Positions 54,597-63,633 of a stretch of 64,000 bases of DNA are shown in pieces (within the stretch, counting starts at the first letter, position 1; each line of letters opens with the position of its first letter). Source of the stretch: Rhodoblastus sp963804045 (GTDB lineage: Bacteria > Pseudomonadota > Alphaproteobacteria > Rhizobiales > Beijerinckiaceae). A program made the position numbers and the translations under genes. The notes below the pieces were generated by a model. It was not told the DNA's origin, did no database searches, and saw only the letters and a list, made by a program, of their open reading frames with translations. Location of the stretch: positions 62,001 to 126,000 of the forward strand of contig CAWDOR010000031.1 of the NCBI GenBank assembly GCA_963804045.1, given 5' to 3'.

Positions 54597-55287
54597 TTTG
54601 CGCTTCCGCCGCGCTGTCGGATTCCACCGCGCCATTGCGCAGGCGGACGATGCGCCGGCATTGCCGCGCCAGGGCCTCGTCATGGGTGACCAGCACCAGA
54701 GTCGAGCCGCGCGCCCGGTTGAGGGCGAAGATCAGTTCGACAATCTCCGCGCCCACCGCGGAATCGAGATTGCCGGTGGGCTCGTCGGCGAAAAGAATCT
54801 CGGGGTTGACCACCAAGGCGCGGGCCAGGGCGACACGCTGCTGCTCGCCGCCCGACATTTGCGCGGGATAATGTTTTATTCGCTCGGCCAGCCCCACCTG
54901 AGTCAAGGCCTCCTCGGCGCGTGCGAAGGCGGCGGAGACGCCGGCCAATTCCAGCGGCAGGGCGACATTTTCCAGCGCGGTCAAGGTCTGGATCAGATGA
55001 AAGGCCTGGAACACCACGCCCATATGGGCGCCGCGAAACCGCGCCAGATCGTCCTCGCGCATGGTGTCGAGCCGCTGTCCCGCGACCTGGATGGCGCCGC
55101 TGTCCGCCGCCTCCAGCCCCGCCATGACCATCAGCAGCGAGCTTTTGCCGGAGCCGGAGGGGCCAAGCAGCGCCACGCTCTCGCCGCGCGGAATCTCTAG
55201 AGAAATATTTTTCAGGATGTGGGCTCTGGCCTCGCCGTCGCCGAGCGTTAAATTGACATCAGAAAGGCTTATGGCCGGTTCGGGCAT
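54589..55287 (-). CDS. ABC transporter ATP-binding protein (YbbA/LolD type)
   Basis: 232 aa ATPase of the MacB/LolD group. Walker A GPSGSGKSS (about 42-50), Q-loop VFQAFHLIQTLTALENV, signature MSGGEQQRVALARAL, Walker B ILFADEPTGNLD and H-loop LVLVTHDEAL are all intact. It overlaps the permease gene downstream and is divergent from tesA with only 21 bases between, the same partner arrangement as ybbA-tesA in E. coli. Confidence 0.94.
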   Translation of the reverse strand: MPEPAISLSDVNLTLGDGEARAHILKNISLEIPRGESVALLGPSGSGKSSLLMVMAGLEAADSGAIQVAGQRLDTMREDDLARFRGAHMGVVFQAFHLIQTLTALENVALPLELAGVSAAFARAEEALTQVGLAERIKHYPAQMSGGEQQRVALARALVVNPEILFADEPTGNLDSAVGAEIVELIFALNRARGSTLVLVTHDEALARQCRRIVRLRNGAVESDSAAEAQNA

Positions 55288-55308
55288 GGGCGTTCCAGGA
55301 AAGGGCGG

Positions 55309-55989
55309 ATGTTGCGATTTTGCGGGAATTTTCTCGGGCTAGCTTTGGCCACATATGGGGCTGTCAGGCGCATTCGTCCAGTTCTGGCGGCGCTCATGCT
55401 CGCGCTGACTTGTCCGGCCATGGCCGAGGCCGTCAAAATCGTCGCGCTCGGCGATAGCCTGACCGCAGGCTATGGGCTGGCGGCCAACGAGGCTTTTCCC
55501 GCGGTGTTGGAAAAGGCGCTGAAGGCGAGAGGCTTTGAGGTCGAGCTGGTCAATGGCGGCGTTTCCGGCGACACATCCGCCGATCTGCTGGCGCGGCTCG
55601 ACTGGACGCTGGGCGAGGGCGTCGACGCGGCGATTGTCGAGATCGGAGCCAATGACATGCTGCGGGGCCAGGAGCCCGCCGCGACGGAAAAGCGAATTGA
55701 CATGATTCTGGCGCAGTTGCGCGCCCGCAAAATTCCCTTTCTGATCGCGGGCATGCGCGCCGCGCCCAATCTCGGCGGGACCTATGCCGCGCAATTTGAG
55801 CCGATCTACCGGGAGCTGGCGGAGAAATATCAAGCGCCGCTCTATCCTTTCTTTCTCGACGGCGTCGCCGGCGTTCCCGGAATGCAATTGCCGGATGGGC
55901 TGCATCCCAGTCGCGCCGGCGTTGAGCGCATCGTCGCCGGCATTTTGCCCTTGACCGAGGACTGGCTGAAAAAGCTGGCTGTGAAGTGA
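55309..55989 (+). CDS. tesA: Arylesterase / acyl-CoA thioesterase I (SGNH hydrolase)
   Basis: 226 aa periplasmic hydrolase. A signal peptide region (RPVLAALMLALTCPAMAEA, about 25-43) precedes the SGNH blocks: I GDSLTAGYG with the nucleophile Ser, II NGGVSGDTSADLL, III GANDMLRG, V DGLHPSRAG with the catalytic Asp-x2-His. It hydrolyses thioesters and short esters. The start at 55309 is tentative; an ATG at 55396 would trim the signal sequence. thpR begins two bases after the stop. Confidence 0.92.
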   Translation: MLRFCGNFLGLALATYGAVRRIRPVLAALMLALTCPAMAEAVKIVALGDSLTAGYGLAANEAFPAVLEKALKARGFEVELVNGGVSGDTSADLLARLDWTLGEGVDAAIVEIGANDMLRGQEPAATEKRIDMILAQLRARKIPFLIAGMRAAPNLGGTYAAQFEPIYRELAEKYQAPLYPFFLDGVAGVPGMQLPDGLHPSRAGVERIVAGILPLTEDWLKKLAVK

Positions 55990-55990
55990 T

Positions 55991-56536
55991 ATGCCGCGCC
56001 TGTTCAGCGGATTGGAGATTCCCGCGGAGATCGCCGCGCAACTGGCCTTCTATCGCGGCGGCCTGGCCGGCGCGCGCTGGATCGAGCCGGCGGATTACCA
56101 CATCACCTTGAGATTTTTCGGCGATGTCGATACGCGCACGGCCCAGGCGCTGGCCGAGGATCTGGCGGAGACCGAGAAAATTTCGGGCGGCTTGCCGCTG
56201 CCGCTGGAGCTTGAGGATATCGGCGTGTTCGGCGGGGACAGGCCGCGCGCGCTTTACGCGAGGGTGAAGAGCGATCTGTTGCTCACACGTCTGGCGGCGG
56301 CGCATGAAGCGCTGGCGCGGCGCAATGGGCTGAAGCCGGAAACGCGCAATTTTGCGCCGCATGTCACGCTGGCGCGGCTCAGGGGCGTGTCGGCGCCCGC
56401 TGTGGCCGCCTGGCTTCACGAGCGCGCCTTTCCGCTGGCGCTGAAATTTTCGGCGGAGCGTTTCGTGCTTTTTTCGTCGCGCGATTCGGTTGGCGGCGGT
56501 CCCTATCGGGTCGAGGCGGAATATGGATTCACCTGA
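55991..56536 (+). CDS. thpR: RNA 2',3'-cyclic phosphodiesterase ThpR
   Basis: 181 aa 2H phosphoesterase that opens 2',3'-cyclic phosphates on RNA ends. The two HxTx motifs are HITLRFFGDV (about 37-46) and HVTLARLRG (about 124-132). The N-terminal LFSGLEIPAEI is the family opening. It is translated directly after tesA, without a functional link being known. Confidence 0.92.
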   Translation: MPRLFSGLEIPAEIAAQLAFYRGGLAGARWIEPADYHITLRFFGDVDTRTAQALAEDLAETEKISGGLPLPLELEDIGVFGGDRPRALYARVKSDLLLTRLAAAHEALARRNGLKPETRNFAPHVTLARLRGVSAPAVAAWLHERAFPLALKFSAERFVLFSSRDSVGGGPYRVEAEYGFT

Positions 56537-56578
56537 GGCGCGGCGGCGCGAGAGCCGCATTTGTATCGGGCGCCTATC

Positions 56579-57103
56579 CTATGGCGCATCCAACGCGCCG
56601 ATAAACGGCAAGCCGCGATATTTCCCCGCGTAATCCATGCCATAGCCGACGACAAAACGGTCGGGGCAGGCGAAGCCGACGAAATCGGCCTCGATCTCAA
56701 CCGCGCGCTTATGCGGCTTCTCCAGCGCCACGGCGATCGGCACGCGGCGGGCGCCGCGCTCCAGCAAGAGGTCGCGGGCAAAAGTCAGGGTGCGTCCCGA
56801 TTCCAGGATATCGTCGACCAGCAGCACGTCCCGGCCTCTGACATCGGCCTTGATATCGTGCAGCAACTCGAGTTTTCCGGAAGAAACCGTCCCGTCGCCA
56901 TAGGACGCGACCTGCAGGAAATCCACTTCCGGCTCGACTCCGGCGCGATAAAGCGCGCGCAAGAGGTCGGCGGCGAAAATGAAGGCGCCGGTCATGATGG
57001 GAACGACGAGCAGTTTGTTGGGCGCGGCCTCGGCGATCTCCTGCGCCAGCGCTTCGACCCGCGCGGAAATCCGTTCCGCGCCAAACAGAATATCCAGGCT
57101 CAC
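56579..57103 (-). CDS. hpt: Hypoxanthine phosphoribosyltransferase
   Basis: 174 aa purine salvage enzyme making IMP/GMP from hypoxanthine/guanine and PRPP. The PRPP-binding motif is VLLVDDILESGRTLTFA (about 93-109). Pyrophosphate-loop and base-binding features appear as VPIMTGAFIFAADLLRAL and VGYGMDYAGKYRGLPFIG at the end. The start codon is GTG at 57103, overlapping by four bases (GTGA) the stop of the DUF3426 gene. Confidence 0.95.
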   Translation of the reverse strand: MSLDILFGAERISARVEALAQEIAEAAPNKLLVVPIMTGAFIFAADLLRALYRAGVEPEVDFLQVASYGDGTVSSGKLELLHDIKADVRGRDVLLVDDILESGRTLTFARDLLLERGARRVPIAVALEKPHKRAVEIEADFVGFACPDRFVVGYGMDYAGKYRGLPFIGALDAP

Positions 57104-57693
57104 GACGCCCTGGCCTGATCGGGGACGAAGCGCACGCGGACTTCGGCGCCCTCATCGGGCGGCGCGGCGAGCCGGGCGCGGAAAAAGGCTTTCTCCCCGG
57201 CATTGAGCCGGGATTTTGCGGGCGCGGCGGTCCAGAAATAGATTTCGGCGCCCTTGGCGTCGAGTACGGCGAGGCGCATGCGCGGCGGCGTGCGCGCTTC
57301 GCTGCTCAGGTTGCGAATTTCGCCCTCGACCAGAAGGATCTTGCGCCCGTCCTCATCGACGAGCTTGGAGGTCACCCCCAAAATATCCATTTCGCGGAGA
57401 TTGACGGCCATGCCGAGCGCCGCATAGGCGGGCGCGGCGCCGGGCAGCAGCCGCACAATCTGCGTCCGTCCGCCGACCAGCGCGATCCAGGCGACGAAAG
57501 CGGCGATAATCCAAGGCAAGGCGCCGGCGCGACGCTTTTCCAGCTTCGGCGCGGCGATGGGACGCTTGGGGCGCGGGGCTTTTTCTGGCGTGGCGAGGGG
57601 GACCAGCGGACGGTCGAAATCGGCCAAAGGCGAGAGCTGGGCAGGGGGCATGGCGTTCCAAGGGGAAAATTTCGAGTTGTCCTCGCCTCCCAT
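57100..57693 (-). CDS. DUF3426-like membrane protein without zinc ribbon
   Basis: 197 aa. A Pro/Ala/Arg-rich cytoplasmic N-terminus (about 1-55) is followed by one transmembrane helix (ALPWIIAAFVAWIALVGG) and a C-terminal beta domain with VEGEIRNLSSEARTPPRMRL, the DUF3426 core. Usual family members start with an MJ0042 zinc ribbon (two CxxC), which is not present here and not found upstream in another frame. Function unknown. It is co-translated with hpt and divergent from ftsE. Confidence 0.8.
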   Translation of the reverse strand: MGGEDNSKFSPWNAMPPAQLSPLADFDRPLVPLATPEKAPRPKRPIAAPKLEKRRAGALPWIIAAFVAWIALVGGRTQIVRLLPGAAPAYAALGMAVNLREMDILGVTSKLVDEDGRKILLVEGEIRNLSSEARTPPRMRLAVLDAKGAEIYFWTAAPAKSRLNAGEKAFFRARLAAPPDEGAEVRVRFVPDQARAS

Positions 57694-57771
57694 TCCTGTG
57701 CTGCTATGGTTAATGGCGCGTTAAAATGCTGATTCGCGCTGGCGGAAATTTCCAACAGCCTGGGGGCGGGC

Positions 57772-58434
57772 TTGGTTCGGTTTGAAAATGTCGGTCTTCG
57801 CTATGGCATGGGCGCGGAAATCCTCCGCGACATTTCCTTCGACATTGCGCCGCAGAGCTTTCAGTTCCTCACGGGCCCCTCGGGCGCCGGCAAGACCACG
57901 CTGCTGCGACTGATTCTGCTGTCGCTGAAACCGACGCGCGGGTTGATCACCTTGTTTGGCCAGGACGCCGCGACGCTCGACAAGGCGGCGGTCACCGCCT
58001 TGCGCCGCAAGGTTGGCGTGGTCTTCCAGGATTTTCGCCTGCTCGATCATCTCACCACCTATCAAAACGTCGCTTTGCCTTTGCGCGTGCAGGGCCGCGA
58101 GGAAGCCGCCTATCGCGCCGAAGTCGTGGAGTTGCTGGACTGGGTGGGGCTGGGCGCACGCATGCATGTCTATCCGCCGGTGCTGTCGGGCGGCGAGAAG
58201 CAGCGCGCGGCGATCGCCCGCGCCCTGATCGTGAGGCCGGAACTGCTGCTCGCCGACGAGCCGACCGGCAATGTCGATCCCTCCATGGCGCGCCGCCTGC
58301 TGCGGCTGTTTCTCGAATTGCACAAATCCGGCACGTCCGTTGTCATCGCCACCCACGACCTCGGCCTGATGGACCAGTTCGACGGCGCCCGCCGGCTGGT
58401 GATCGGCGACGGCCGCCTGCACATTTACGATTGA
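57772..58434 (+). CDS. ftsE: Cell division ATP-binding protein FtsE
   Basis: 220 aa ATPase that, with FtsX, signals the divisome to activate peptidoglycan hydrolases. Walker A GPSGAGKTT (about 36-44), VVFQDFRLLDHLTTYQNVAL (typical FtsE Q-loop region), signature LSGGEKQRAAIARAL, Walker B LLLADEPTGNVD and H-loop VIATHDLGL are intact. The likely start is TTG at 57772 with GGGGGCGGG upstream. The stop overlaps the ftsX start (TTGA). Confidence 0.95.
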   Translation: MVRFENVGLRYGMGAEILRDISFDIAPQSFQFLTGPSGAGKTTLLRLILLSLKPTRGLITLFGQDAATLDKAAVTALRRKVGVVFQDFRLLDHLTTYQNVALPLRVQGREEAAYRAEVVELLDWVGLGARMHVYPPVLSGGEKQRAAIARALIVRPELLLADEPTGNVDPSMARRLLRLFLELHKSGTSVVIATHDLGLMDQFDGARRLVIGDGRLHIYD

Positions 58435-59399
58435 GTTCCATAGCCATGGTCCATTTCGTCGCCCCCCTCGCCGACAACGCCGAAAGACCGCCCACGGAAA
58501 ACTGGGGCGATACGCCGCTGGTGCCCGCGAGTTCGGTGGCCGGCGGGGCATTGGCCATGGTTATCGCCATCATGACCTTTCTCGCGGCGCTGACGGCGGG
58601 CTTCGCCCTGCTGTTGTCGCAGGCCTCGCAGGACTGGCGCGGCCAGGTCGGGCTGGAAATGACCATTCAGATTATGCCGCGCCCGGGACGCGATCTCGAC
58701 GCCGATTCGCGCAAGGCTGCGGAAATCGCAGAGAAGACACCGGGAATCGCGGCCGCGCGGCCGATGGACAAGGCGCAATCTGAGGAGCTGCTGGCGCCCT
58801 GGCTCGGCGCCGGACTGGACCTGAGCCAACTGCCGGTGCCGCGCATGATCGTGCTGCGCCGCGATCAGACGAAAAAACTCGACGAAATCGCCTTGCGCGC
58901 CGCGCTCGATGCGGCTCTGCCCAACGCCAACCTCGATAATCATGGCGCCTGGCTGCAACGCTTGAGCACAATGGCGCAGGTCGTCGTCGCCTCGGCGCTG
59001 GGGGTTTTCGTTCTGGTGCTGACCGCCATGGGGCTGGCGGTTGGCTTCGCGACGCGCGGCGCCATGGCGGGCGCGCATGAAATCATCGAGGCGCTGCATT
59101 TTGTCGGCGCCGCCGATTCCTTCATCGCCGGACAATTCCAGCGCCACTTCCTCCGACTGGGCTTGCGCGGCGGATTTTTGGGGGGTGGCGCGGCTCTGGC
59201 GATTTTCCTGGGGCTGGCGGCTTTGTCGCGCCAATGGACCGCCAGCGCTGGCGGCGAGCAGGCGGAAGCCATGTTCGGGGCTTTTTCGCTCGGCTGGGGC
59301 GGCATGGCCTCGATCGTCGGCCTGTCGCTCGGCGTTGGCCTGCTTACCGCGCTGATGTCGCGCATCATCGTCCATCGCAATTTGCGTAGCCTGACCTGA
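58431..59399 (+). CDS. ftsX: Cell division protein FtsX
   Basis: 322 aa inner-membrane partner of FtsE. Four helices: one near residues 40-65 (MVIAIMTFLAALTAGFALLL) and three in the C-terminal half (about 180-310), flanking a periplasmic loop (about 70-175) that would contact an amidase activator. GAADSFIAGQFQRHFLRLGL is the conserved cytoplasmic segment of FtsX. A TTG at 58431 overlaps ftsE; an ATG at 58446 is the alternative. Confidence 0.93.
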   Translation: MSSIAMVHFVAPLADNAERPPTENWGDTPLVPASSVAGGALAMVIAIMTFLAALTAGFALLLSQASQDWRGQVGLEMTIQIMPRPGRDLDADSRKAAEIAEKTPGIAAARPMDKAQSEELLAPWLGAGLDLSQLPVPRMIVLRRDQTKKLDEIALRAALDAALPNANLDNHGAWLQRLSTMAQVVVASALGVFVLVLTAMGLAVGFATRGAMAGAHEIIEALHFVGAADSFIAGQFQRHFLRLGLRGGFLGGGAALAIFLGLAALSRQWTASAGGEQAEAMFGAFSLGWGGMASIVGLSLGVGLLTALMSRIIVHRNLRSLT

Positions 59400-59486
59400 G
59401 CGGGTTCGAGACGGCGGCGCCCTAGAATCCGCAGGCCGCGCGCAAAAAAACTTTCCATTTGCCGCGCGCTCCGGCAAAAGCACTCC

Positions 59487-60262
59487 ATGCTGTTCCTGCG
59501 CTCGCTCTTGTTCAACGTCCTGTTCTACGTCAACCTCGCCGTGATCATGGTGCTAGGCCTGCCGACCGTGGTTTTCGGTCGGCGCGCCATCATCCGGCTG
59601 GCGCACGCCTGGGCCTGGTCGAGCTTCTGGCTGATGGAGAAGATTTGCGGGACGCGGGTCGAGTTTCGCGGCGTGGAAAACCTGCTGGATTGCGGCTGCA
59701 TTGTCGCCGCCAAGCATCAATCGGTTTGGGAGACCTTCGCGCTGACCACGCGCATGCGGGATTTCACCTATATTCTGAAGCGCGAACTGATCTTTCTGCC
59801 GCTGTTCGGCCTCTATCTGTTGCGCGCCGACCAGATCGCGATCAACCGCCAGAGCCGCAGCGCCGCGCTGAGGCAATTGATGGACGAAGCCGGCAAGGCG
59901 ATCGCCGAGGGGCGGACGATCTTCATTTTTCCCGAGGGCACGCGCCGCCCGGCCGGGCGCCGCCAGCCTATAAGGGCGGCGTCGCGCATCTCTATGCCGC
60001 GACCAACGCGCCCTGCGTGCCGGTCGCGCTCAATTCCGGCCTGTTCTGGCCGCGCCGCAAATTTCTGCGCCGGCCGGGAACCCTTGTCATGGAGTTTTTG
60101 CCGGCCATTCCCGCGGGACTGCCGCAGGCGGAATTCGCGCAAAGGCTCCAAAAGGCCATTGAAGAGGCGAGCGACCGGCTGATCGCCGAGGCGGTCGCCG
60201 AAAACCCGGCGCTTGCGGTCAATCTGGCGAAAAAAGCCGATGACGGCGGCCAGGGCTCTTGA
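59487..60262 (+). CDS. plsC: 1-acyl-sn-glycerol-3-phosphate acyltransferase, frameshifted
   Basis: Makes phosphatidic acid from lysophosphatidic acid. The 5' frame has an N-terminal helix, the acyltransferase motif KHQSVWETF (the NHX4D block with Glu instead of Asp, usual in this subfamily), ELIFLPLFGLYL and FPEGTRRPAG. The 3' part, with YKGGVAHLYAATNAPCVPVA and SGLFWPRRKF, lies in another frame ending at 60262. They join near 59958: one more G in GGCCGGGCGCC restores PAGAPPAYKGG. Length is 776 bases, one short of a multiple of three. Directly after ftsEX, as in many relatives. Confidence 0.86.
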
Positions 60263-60300
60263 CTTAATACTCGTTTTGTTCTCTTTTGTTCTCGTGACGT
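60260..60300 (+). promoter_or_regulatory. Direct repeat resembling a LexA-type operator
   Basis: TTTTGTTCTC occurs twice in tandem at 60274-60293, giving GTTC-N6-GTTC; an overlapping TCGTTTTGTTC matches the right part of the alphaproteobacterial SOS box (GTTC-N7-GTTC). Spacing and left half are imperfect, so regulation by LexA is only a suggestion. It precedes the small gene at 60308. Confidence 0.3.
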
Positions 60301-60307
60301 ACCGTTC

Positions 60308-60697
60308 ATGAGAGCCGCCATGCCCCGCCTCGCCTCCGCTGTATCCGTTGCCAATCGTCCGCTCGCGGCCTTGCGGGCCACTGCGCTGGAATCCCTGTTC
60401 CAATCCTGGCGGGGCTTTTCCGGTCGGCGCTATATTTGTTCGGTTTATCCTGTGGCGGCGGAACCTGGTTTCGACTGCGCCCGCGCCGTGGTCGCCGCCG
60501 TGCGGCAGACCGCCTATGGCGCGGAGATCGCTTTCGTGTTCCAGCCGGGAACGAGCGAGGACTTAAGCCGCTGGGCGGAGCAGGCGCGCCGCTGCGGCGC
60601 CTGCGAATTCCATGTGCATCTTCTGGCTGAAACATCAGAACAACGCGACGCCGTCACCGCCGATTTGCGCCCGGCGCCGTTGCGCGCGGTCGCCTGA
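60308..60697 (+). CDS. Hypothetical protein
   Basis: 129 aa, soluble, not recognised. A basic, Ala-rich N-terminus leads to SWRGFSGRRYICSVYPV and EIAFVFQPGTSEDLSRWAEQ, a small alpha/beta domain. The ATG at 60308 or 60320 may start it. It converges with the EAL gene, leaving seven bases after correction of that gene's frame. Confidence 0.5.
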   Translation: MRAAMPRLASAVSVANRPLAALRATALESLFQSWRGFSGRRYICSVYPVAAEPGFDCARAVVAAVRQTAYGAEIAFVFQPGTSEDLSRWAEQARRCGACEFHVHLLAETSEQRDAVTADLRPAPLRAVA

Positions 60698-60704
60698 TCG
60701 GTCT

Positions 60705-61495
60705 TCAGCTCGCGACGTCGAAGCTGACTTCCGGCCGGCGTTGCCGATGGTGCGCCCATAGCGTGTCGATCGTTTCGATCGGCGCCGGGCGGGAAACAGA
60801 AAACCCTGGAGATAATGACAACCGGCGGCGCGCAACAATTGCTGCTGTGCGGAGGTTTCGACGCCTTCCGCCGTGACGGTCATGCCCAGCGCCTTGGCCA
60901 GCACGATCATCGCGTGGACAATGGCCGCGCCATTGGGAGATTGGATGTCGTCGATAAAACTCTTGTCGATCTTTACCTTGTCGAAGGGCAGGCGGCGCAG
61001 ATAGGCGATGGAGGAATAGCCCGAGCCAAAATCGTCGAGGGCGATTTTCAAGCCCATTTCGCGCAGCAGCGGCAAAGCGGTCTCGGCCTGGAGCGGATCG
61101 TCGAAAAAGGCGGTCTCTACGATTTCCAGCTCGATCTGGTTGAAAGGCGCGCCGGAGTCGTGAATGATTTTTTCGACTTCATCGACAAATCCGGGCCGGC
61201 GGAATTGCAACGGCGAGACATTGACACTGACGCCAAGGCCAGGCCAGCGCAAGGCGTCGGCGCAGGCGCGGCGCAACACCCATTCGCCGAGCGGTTCGAT
61301 CAGACCGGAACGGTCGGCGGCGGGGATGAAATGATGCGGACCGAGACGGCCATACTCGGGATGATCCCAGCGCACAAGCGCCTCCACCGCGACCAGCCGG
61401 CGCCCGTCATTGCTGACCTGCGGCTGGTAAAGCAGTTTCAACTGATCCTCGCGGATCGCCGTTTCGAGTTCGGAAAGGGGGATTTCGTCGACCAT
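60705..61495 (-). CDS. EAL domain cyclic-di-GMP phosphodiesterase, frameshifted near the end
   Basis: Stand-alone EAL domain, about 264 aa. All catalytic motifs are present: EALVRWDHP, VNVSPLQF, ELEIVETAFF, DDFGSGYSS, KIDKSFIDD and AEGVET, so hydrolysis of c-di-GMP to pGpG is likely. There is no GGDEF, sensor or membrane domain. Near 60796 the frame breaks: adding one T to CTGTTTCCCG gives QGFLFSRPAPIETIDTLW and a proper end at 60705; as read, the C-terminus becomes arginine-rich and runs to 60635. The ATG at 61495 was preferred over a TTG at 61522. Confidence 0.86.
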
Positions 61496-61792
61496 GCCGC
61501 TCAATCGGTTTCCTGCTGTCAATGAAGCCAGTTCTCCGCCAGCTTCGTTAAAAATTTCGTCGAAAGTCTGAAATGGACTTAAAACGCGGTAACCATTTCG
61601 TTACGTCCGCTGACTGCCGCATGGTCGTCGTCGGGCGCGTCAAAAATGCGGGAGCCGAGGCAAAAATCTCAAGCCCAAGCCAGTTTTTCAACGCGAATGG
61701 CGGAGCCGGATCGGCCATCCAAGGAAATTTTGCAGACTTGCCGGCGAAAACTTGCCAGAAACGGCGCAGAACGAATCCTGTTGCGAGGGCTC

Positions 61793-62809
61793 ATGGCCGC
61801 TTCCGTCTCTTCTTCACTGTCGCGCTGGCTGCTCGGCTTCTTCGCCGCTGCTCTTCTGGCTTTGGGACTGGGCTGGATGTATGCCGCGCAGCGCCTCGGC
61901 GACTATTTGCATGAACGCGCCTTTGCCGGCGCAGCTTTTGCCGATTTCTGCACGGCCAGCGATATCGGCGGCTTTCCTTTCCGCCTCAAGCTGAGTTGTA
62001 CGGGCTTTTCCGCGCCCGTGCGCATTGGCGGTCAAAATCTCACTCTGAGCGCCGACGAAGCCAAGGGCGCCGCCAGCCTGTGGGCGCCCAATCATGTCGT
62101 TCTGACCCTGTCGAGCCCGATCGCCCTGCAAGGCGCCGACGGTCCCTTCGGCAAATTGCGCCATGACGGGCTGACACTGGATTTCGCATGGGCGGCGACA
62201 GGGCTGGCGGAGGCTTCGGCCAGGGTTCAGGCGCTCGATTGGCGCCCCGAGACTTTGCTGGCCGGGCCGGCGCTTCACGCGCAGGCGCTGGATTTCACCG
62301 CCCGCCCACAGCCGCGCGACGGCGTCCCCGCCTTGCATGTCGAATTTTCGCTCGACGGTCTCACCGCACCGGCGTTGCAAAACCTGCTCAGGGATTCCGG
62401 CCCCAACGCCCTGCAAATTTCCGCGGATCTGACTCCACCGCCGCCACCGCGCCCCGACTGGCGCGAGGCTATGGAAGTCTGGCGTCAGGCTGGCGGCGTG
62501 GCGCATATCGATCAGGGCGAATGGCGCTGGGGCCAAGTCAAGGCGCAATTCGGCGGCCTCCTGTCTCTGGACGAGGGGCGGCGCTTGTCGGGAAGCTTGA
62601 CTGTCAAGGCCACCGGCGCCGGTCCACTCCTGGCGCAGCTCGGATTGCCGATCGCGCCGGGCGTCGCCAATGATCTGCTCGGCGCGCTGTTCGGGCAAAA
62701 ACCTCAGGACAAGCCCAAGGACGACTCGCTCAATCTAAGTCTGCGGCTGGCCCAGGGCGGCCTGTTCCTGGGGCCGATGCAGATCGGGGCTATGCCGCCG
62801 CTTTATTGA
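61793..62809 (+). CDS. DUF2125 domain protein
   Basis: 338 aa. One N-terminal helix (SRWLLGFFAAALLALGLGWM) anchors a large extracytoplasmic beta-rich domain with SDIGGFPFRLKLSCTGFSAP (about 58-77), the DUF2125 hallmark. Function unknown; the family is widespread in Hyphomicrobiales next to aromatic amino-acid genes, as here. GAGGG before the ATG at 61793 decides the start. The 3' end overlaps the convergent chorismate mutase by seven bases. Confidence 0.85.
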   Translation: MAASVSSSLSRWLLGFFAAALLALGLGWMYAAQRLGDYLHERAFAGAAFADFCTASDIGGFPFRLKLSCTGFSAPVRIGGQNLTLSADEAKGAASLWAPNHVVLTLSSPIALQGADGPFGKLRHDGLTLDFAWAATGLAEASARVQALDWRPETLLAGPALHAQALDFTARPQPRDGVPALHVEFSLDGLTAPALQNLLRDSGPNALQISADLTPPPPPRPDWREAMEVWRQAGGVAHIDQGEWRWGQVKAQFGGLLSLDEGRRLSGSLTVKATGAGPLLAQLGLPIAPGVANDLLGALFGQKPQDKPKDDSLNLSLRLAQGGLFLGPMQIGAMPPLY

Positions 62810-63633
62810 CGGTCCAGGGCGAAGCGCCGGGCGTGGCTGCCGATCCAGGCAAGTTTTTGCAAAGCCGCGCCGGAGGAAAGGCTTCTGATTTTTTCCGCAG
62901 TCCAGTCGCCCGGAGCGGACAGCAGCAGGGAAAAGTCGCCGCCAGCGCTTTGCGCGAGAATATCGCAGCCCTCGATATTTTCCGGGGCGGCGCCGGCGCC
63001 CTGCGCCGACCATAGCGCCACATCGGTGGCGGCGGCCTCGTTGAGCGGGTTGGAAATGACGAAGACCGGCAGTCCCGCGGGATGATCGGGGCGTTCGACG
63101 AAAGGCAGGCGGGCGATGATCTTCGGCGCCGTCGCGGGGCCGAGTCGCTCCCACCATCGGGCGTCCTCTGCGTGAAAGCCGGCGCGGATCATGCCGAGAT
63201 CGCCGCCCTGATCGTCACGCAGCGAGGCGCCGACCGCCGAAATCACCTCGCCCGGCGCGGCATGGCCGATGAGCGGCACGGTGAAGCCGAAATGGAACCG
63301 CGCCGAATCGCGCATGGCGGAATCGCCGCCGGACAGATCGGCATGAACGGAATAATTCGACTGGACATAGGTAAAAGTGGAAATGATCACCCGCCAGATG
63401 CTTTCCACGGTGCCGAGCGGCAGTCGACCCTTGTGGCGGCTGGCGATCACCCGCATCATGTCGGCCTCGCGCCCGGGACGAAAGGCTGAACCGCCGCCGC
63501 TGCGCGCCTTGACGGCAATCAGCCGGTCGATGATCTCGCCGCGCCGCATCAGCAATTCATGCATTTCACCATCGATCCGGTCGATGTCCTGACGCAGGTC
63601 GGCCAGGGTTTCGAGGGTTTTGGGTTCGCTCAT
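62803..63633 (-). CDS. Chorismate mutase (AroQ type) family protein
   Basis: 276 aa. The N-terminal 90 residues are an AroQ chorismate mutase helix domain (LADLRQDIDRIDGEMHELLM, RGEIIDRLIAVKARSG with the active-site Arg/Lys, FRPGREADMMRVIASRH). It converts chorismate to prephenate. The remaining 180 residues are not a prephenate dehydratase in the usual sense; DEALs of that domain (TRF) are missing, and this longer alphaproteobacterial form is of unclear extra function. Divergent from metX. Confidence 0.86.
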   Translation of the reverse strand: MSEPKTLETLADLRQDIDRIDGEMHELLMRRGEIIDRLIAVKARSGGGSAFRPGREADMMRVIASRHKGRLPLGTVESIWRVIISTFTYVQSNYSVHADLSGGDSAMRDSARFHFGFTVPLIGHAAPGEVISAVGASLRDDQGGDLGMIRAGFHAEDARWWERLGPATAPKIIARLPFVERPDHPAGLPVFVISNPLNEAAATDVALWSAQGAGAAPENIEGCDILAQSAGGDFSLLLSAPGDWTAEKIRSLSSGAALQKLAWIGSHARRFALDRQ

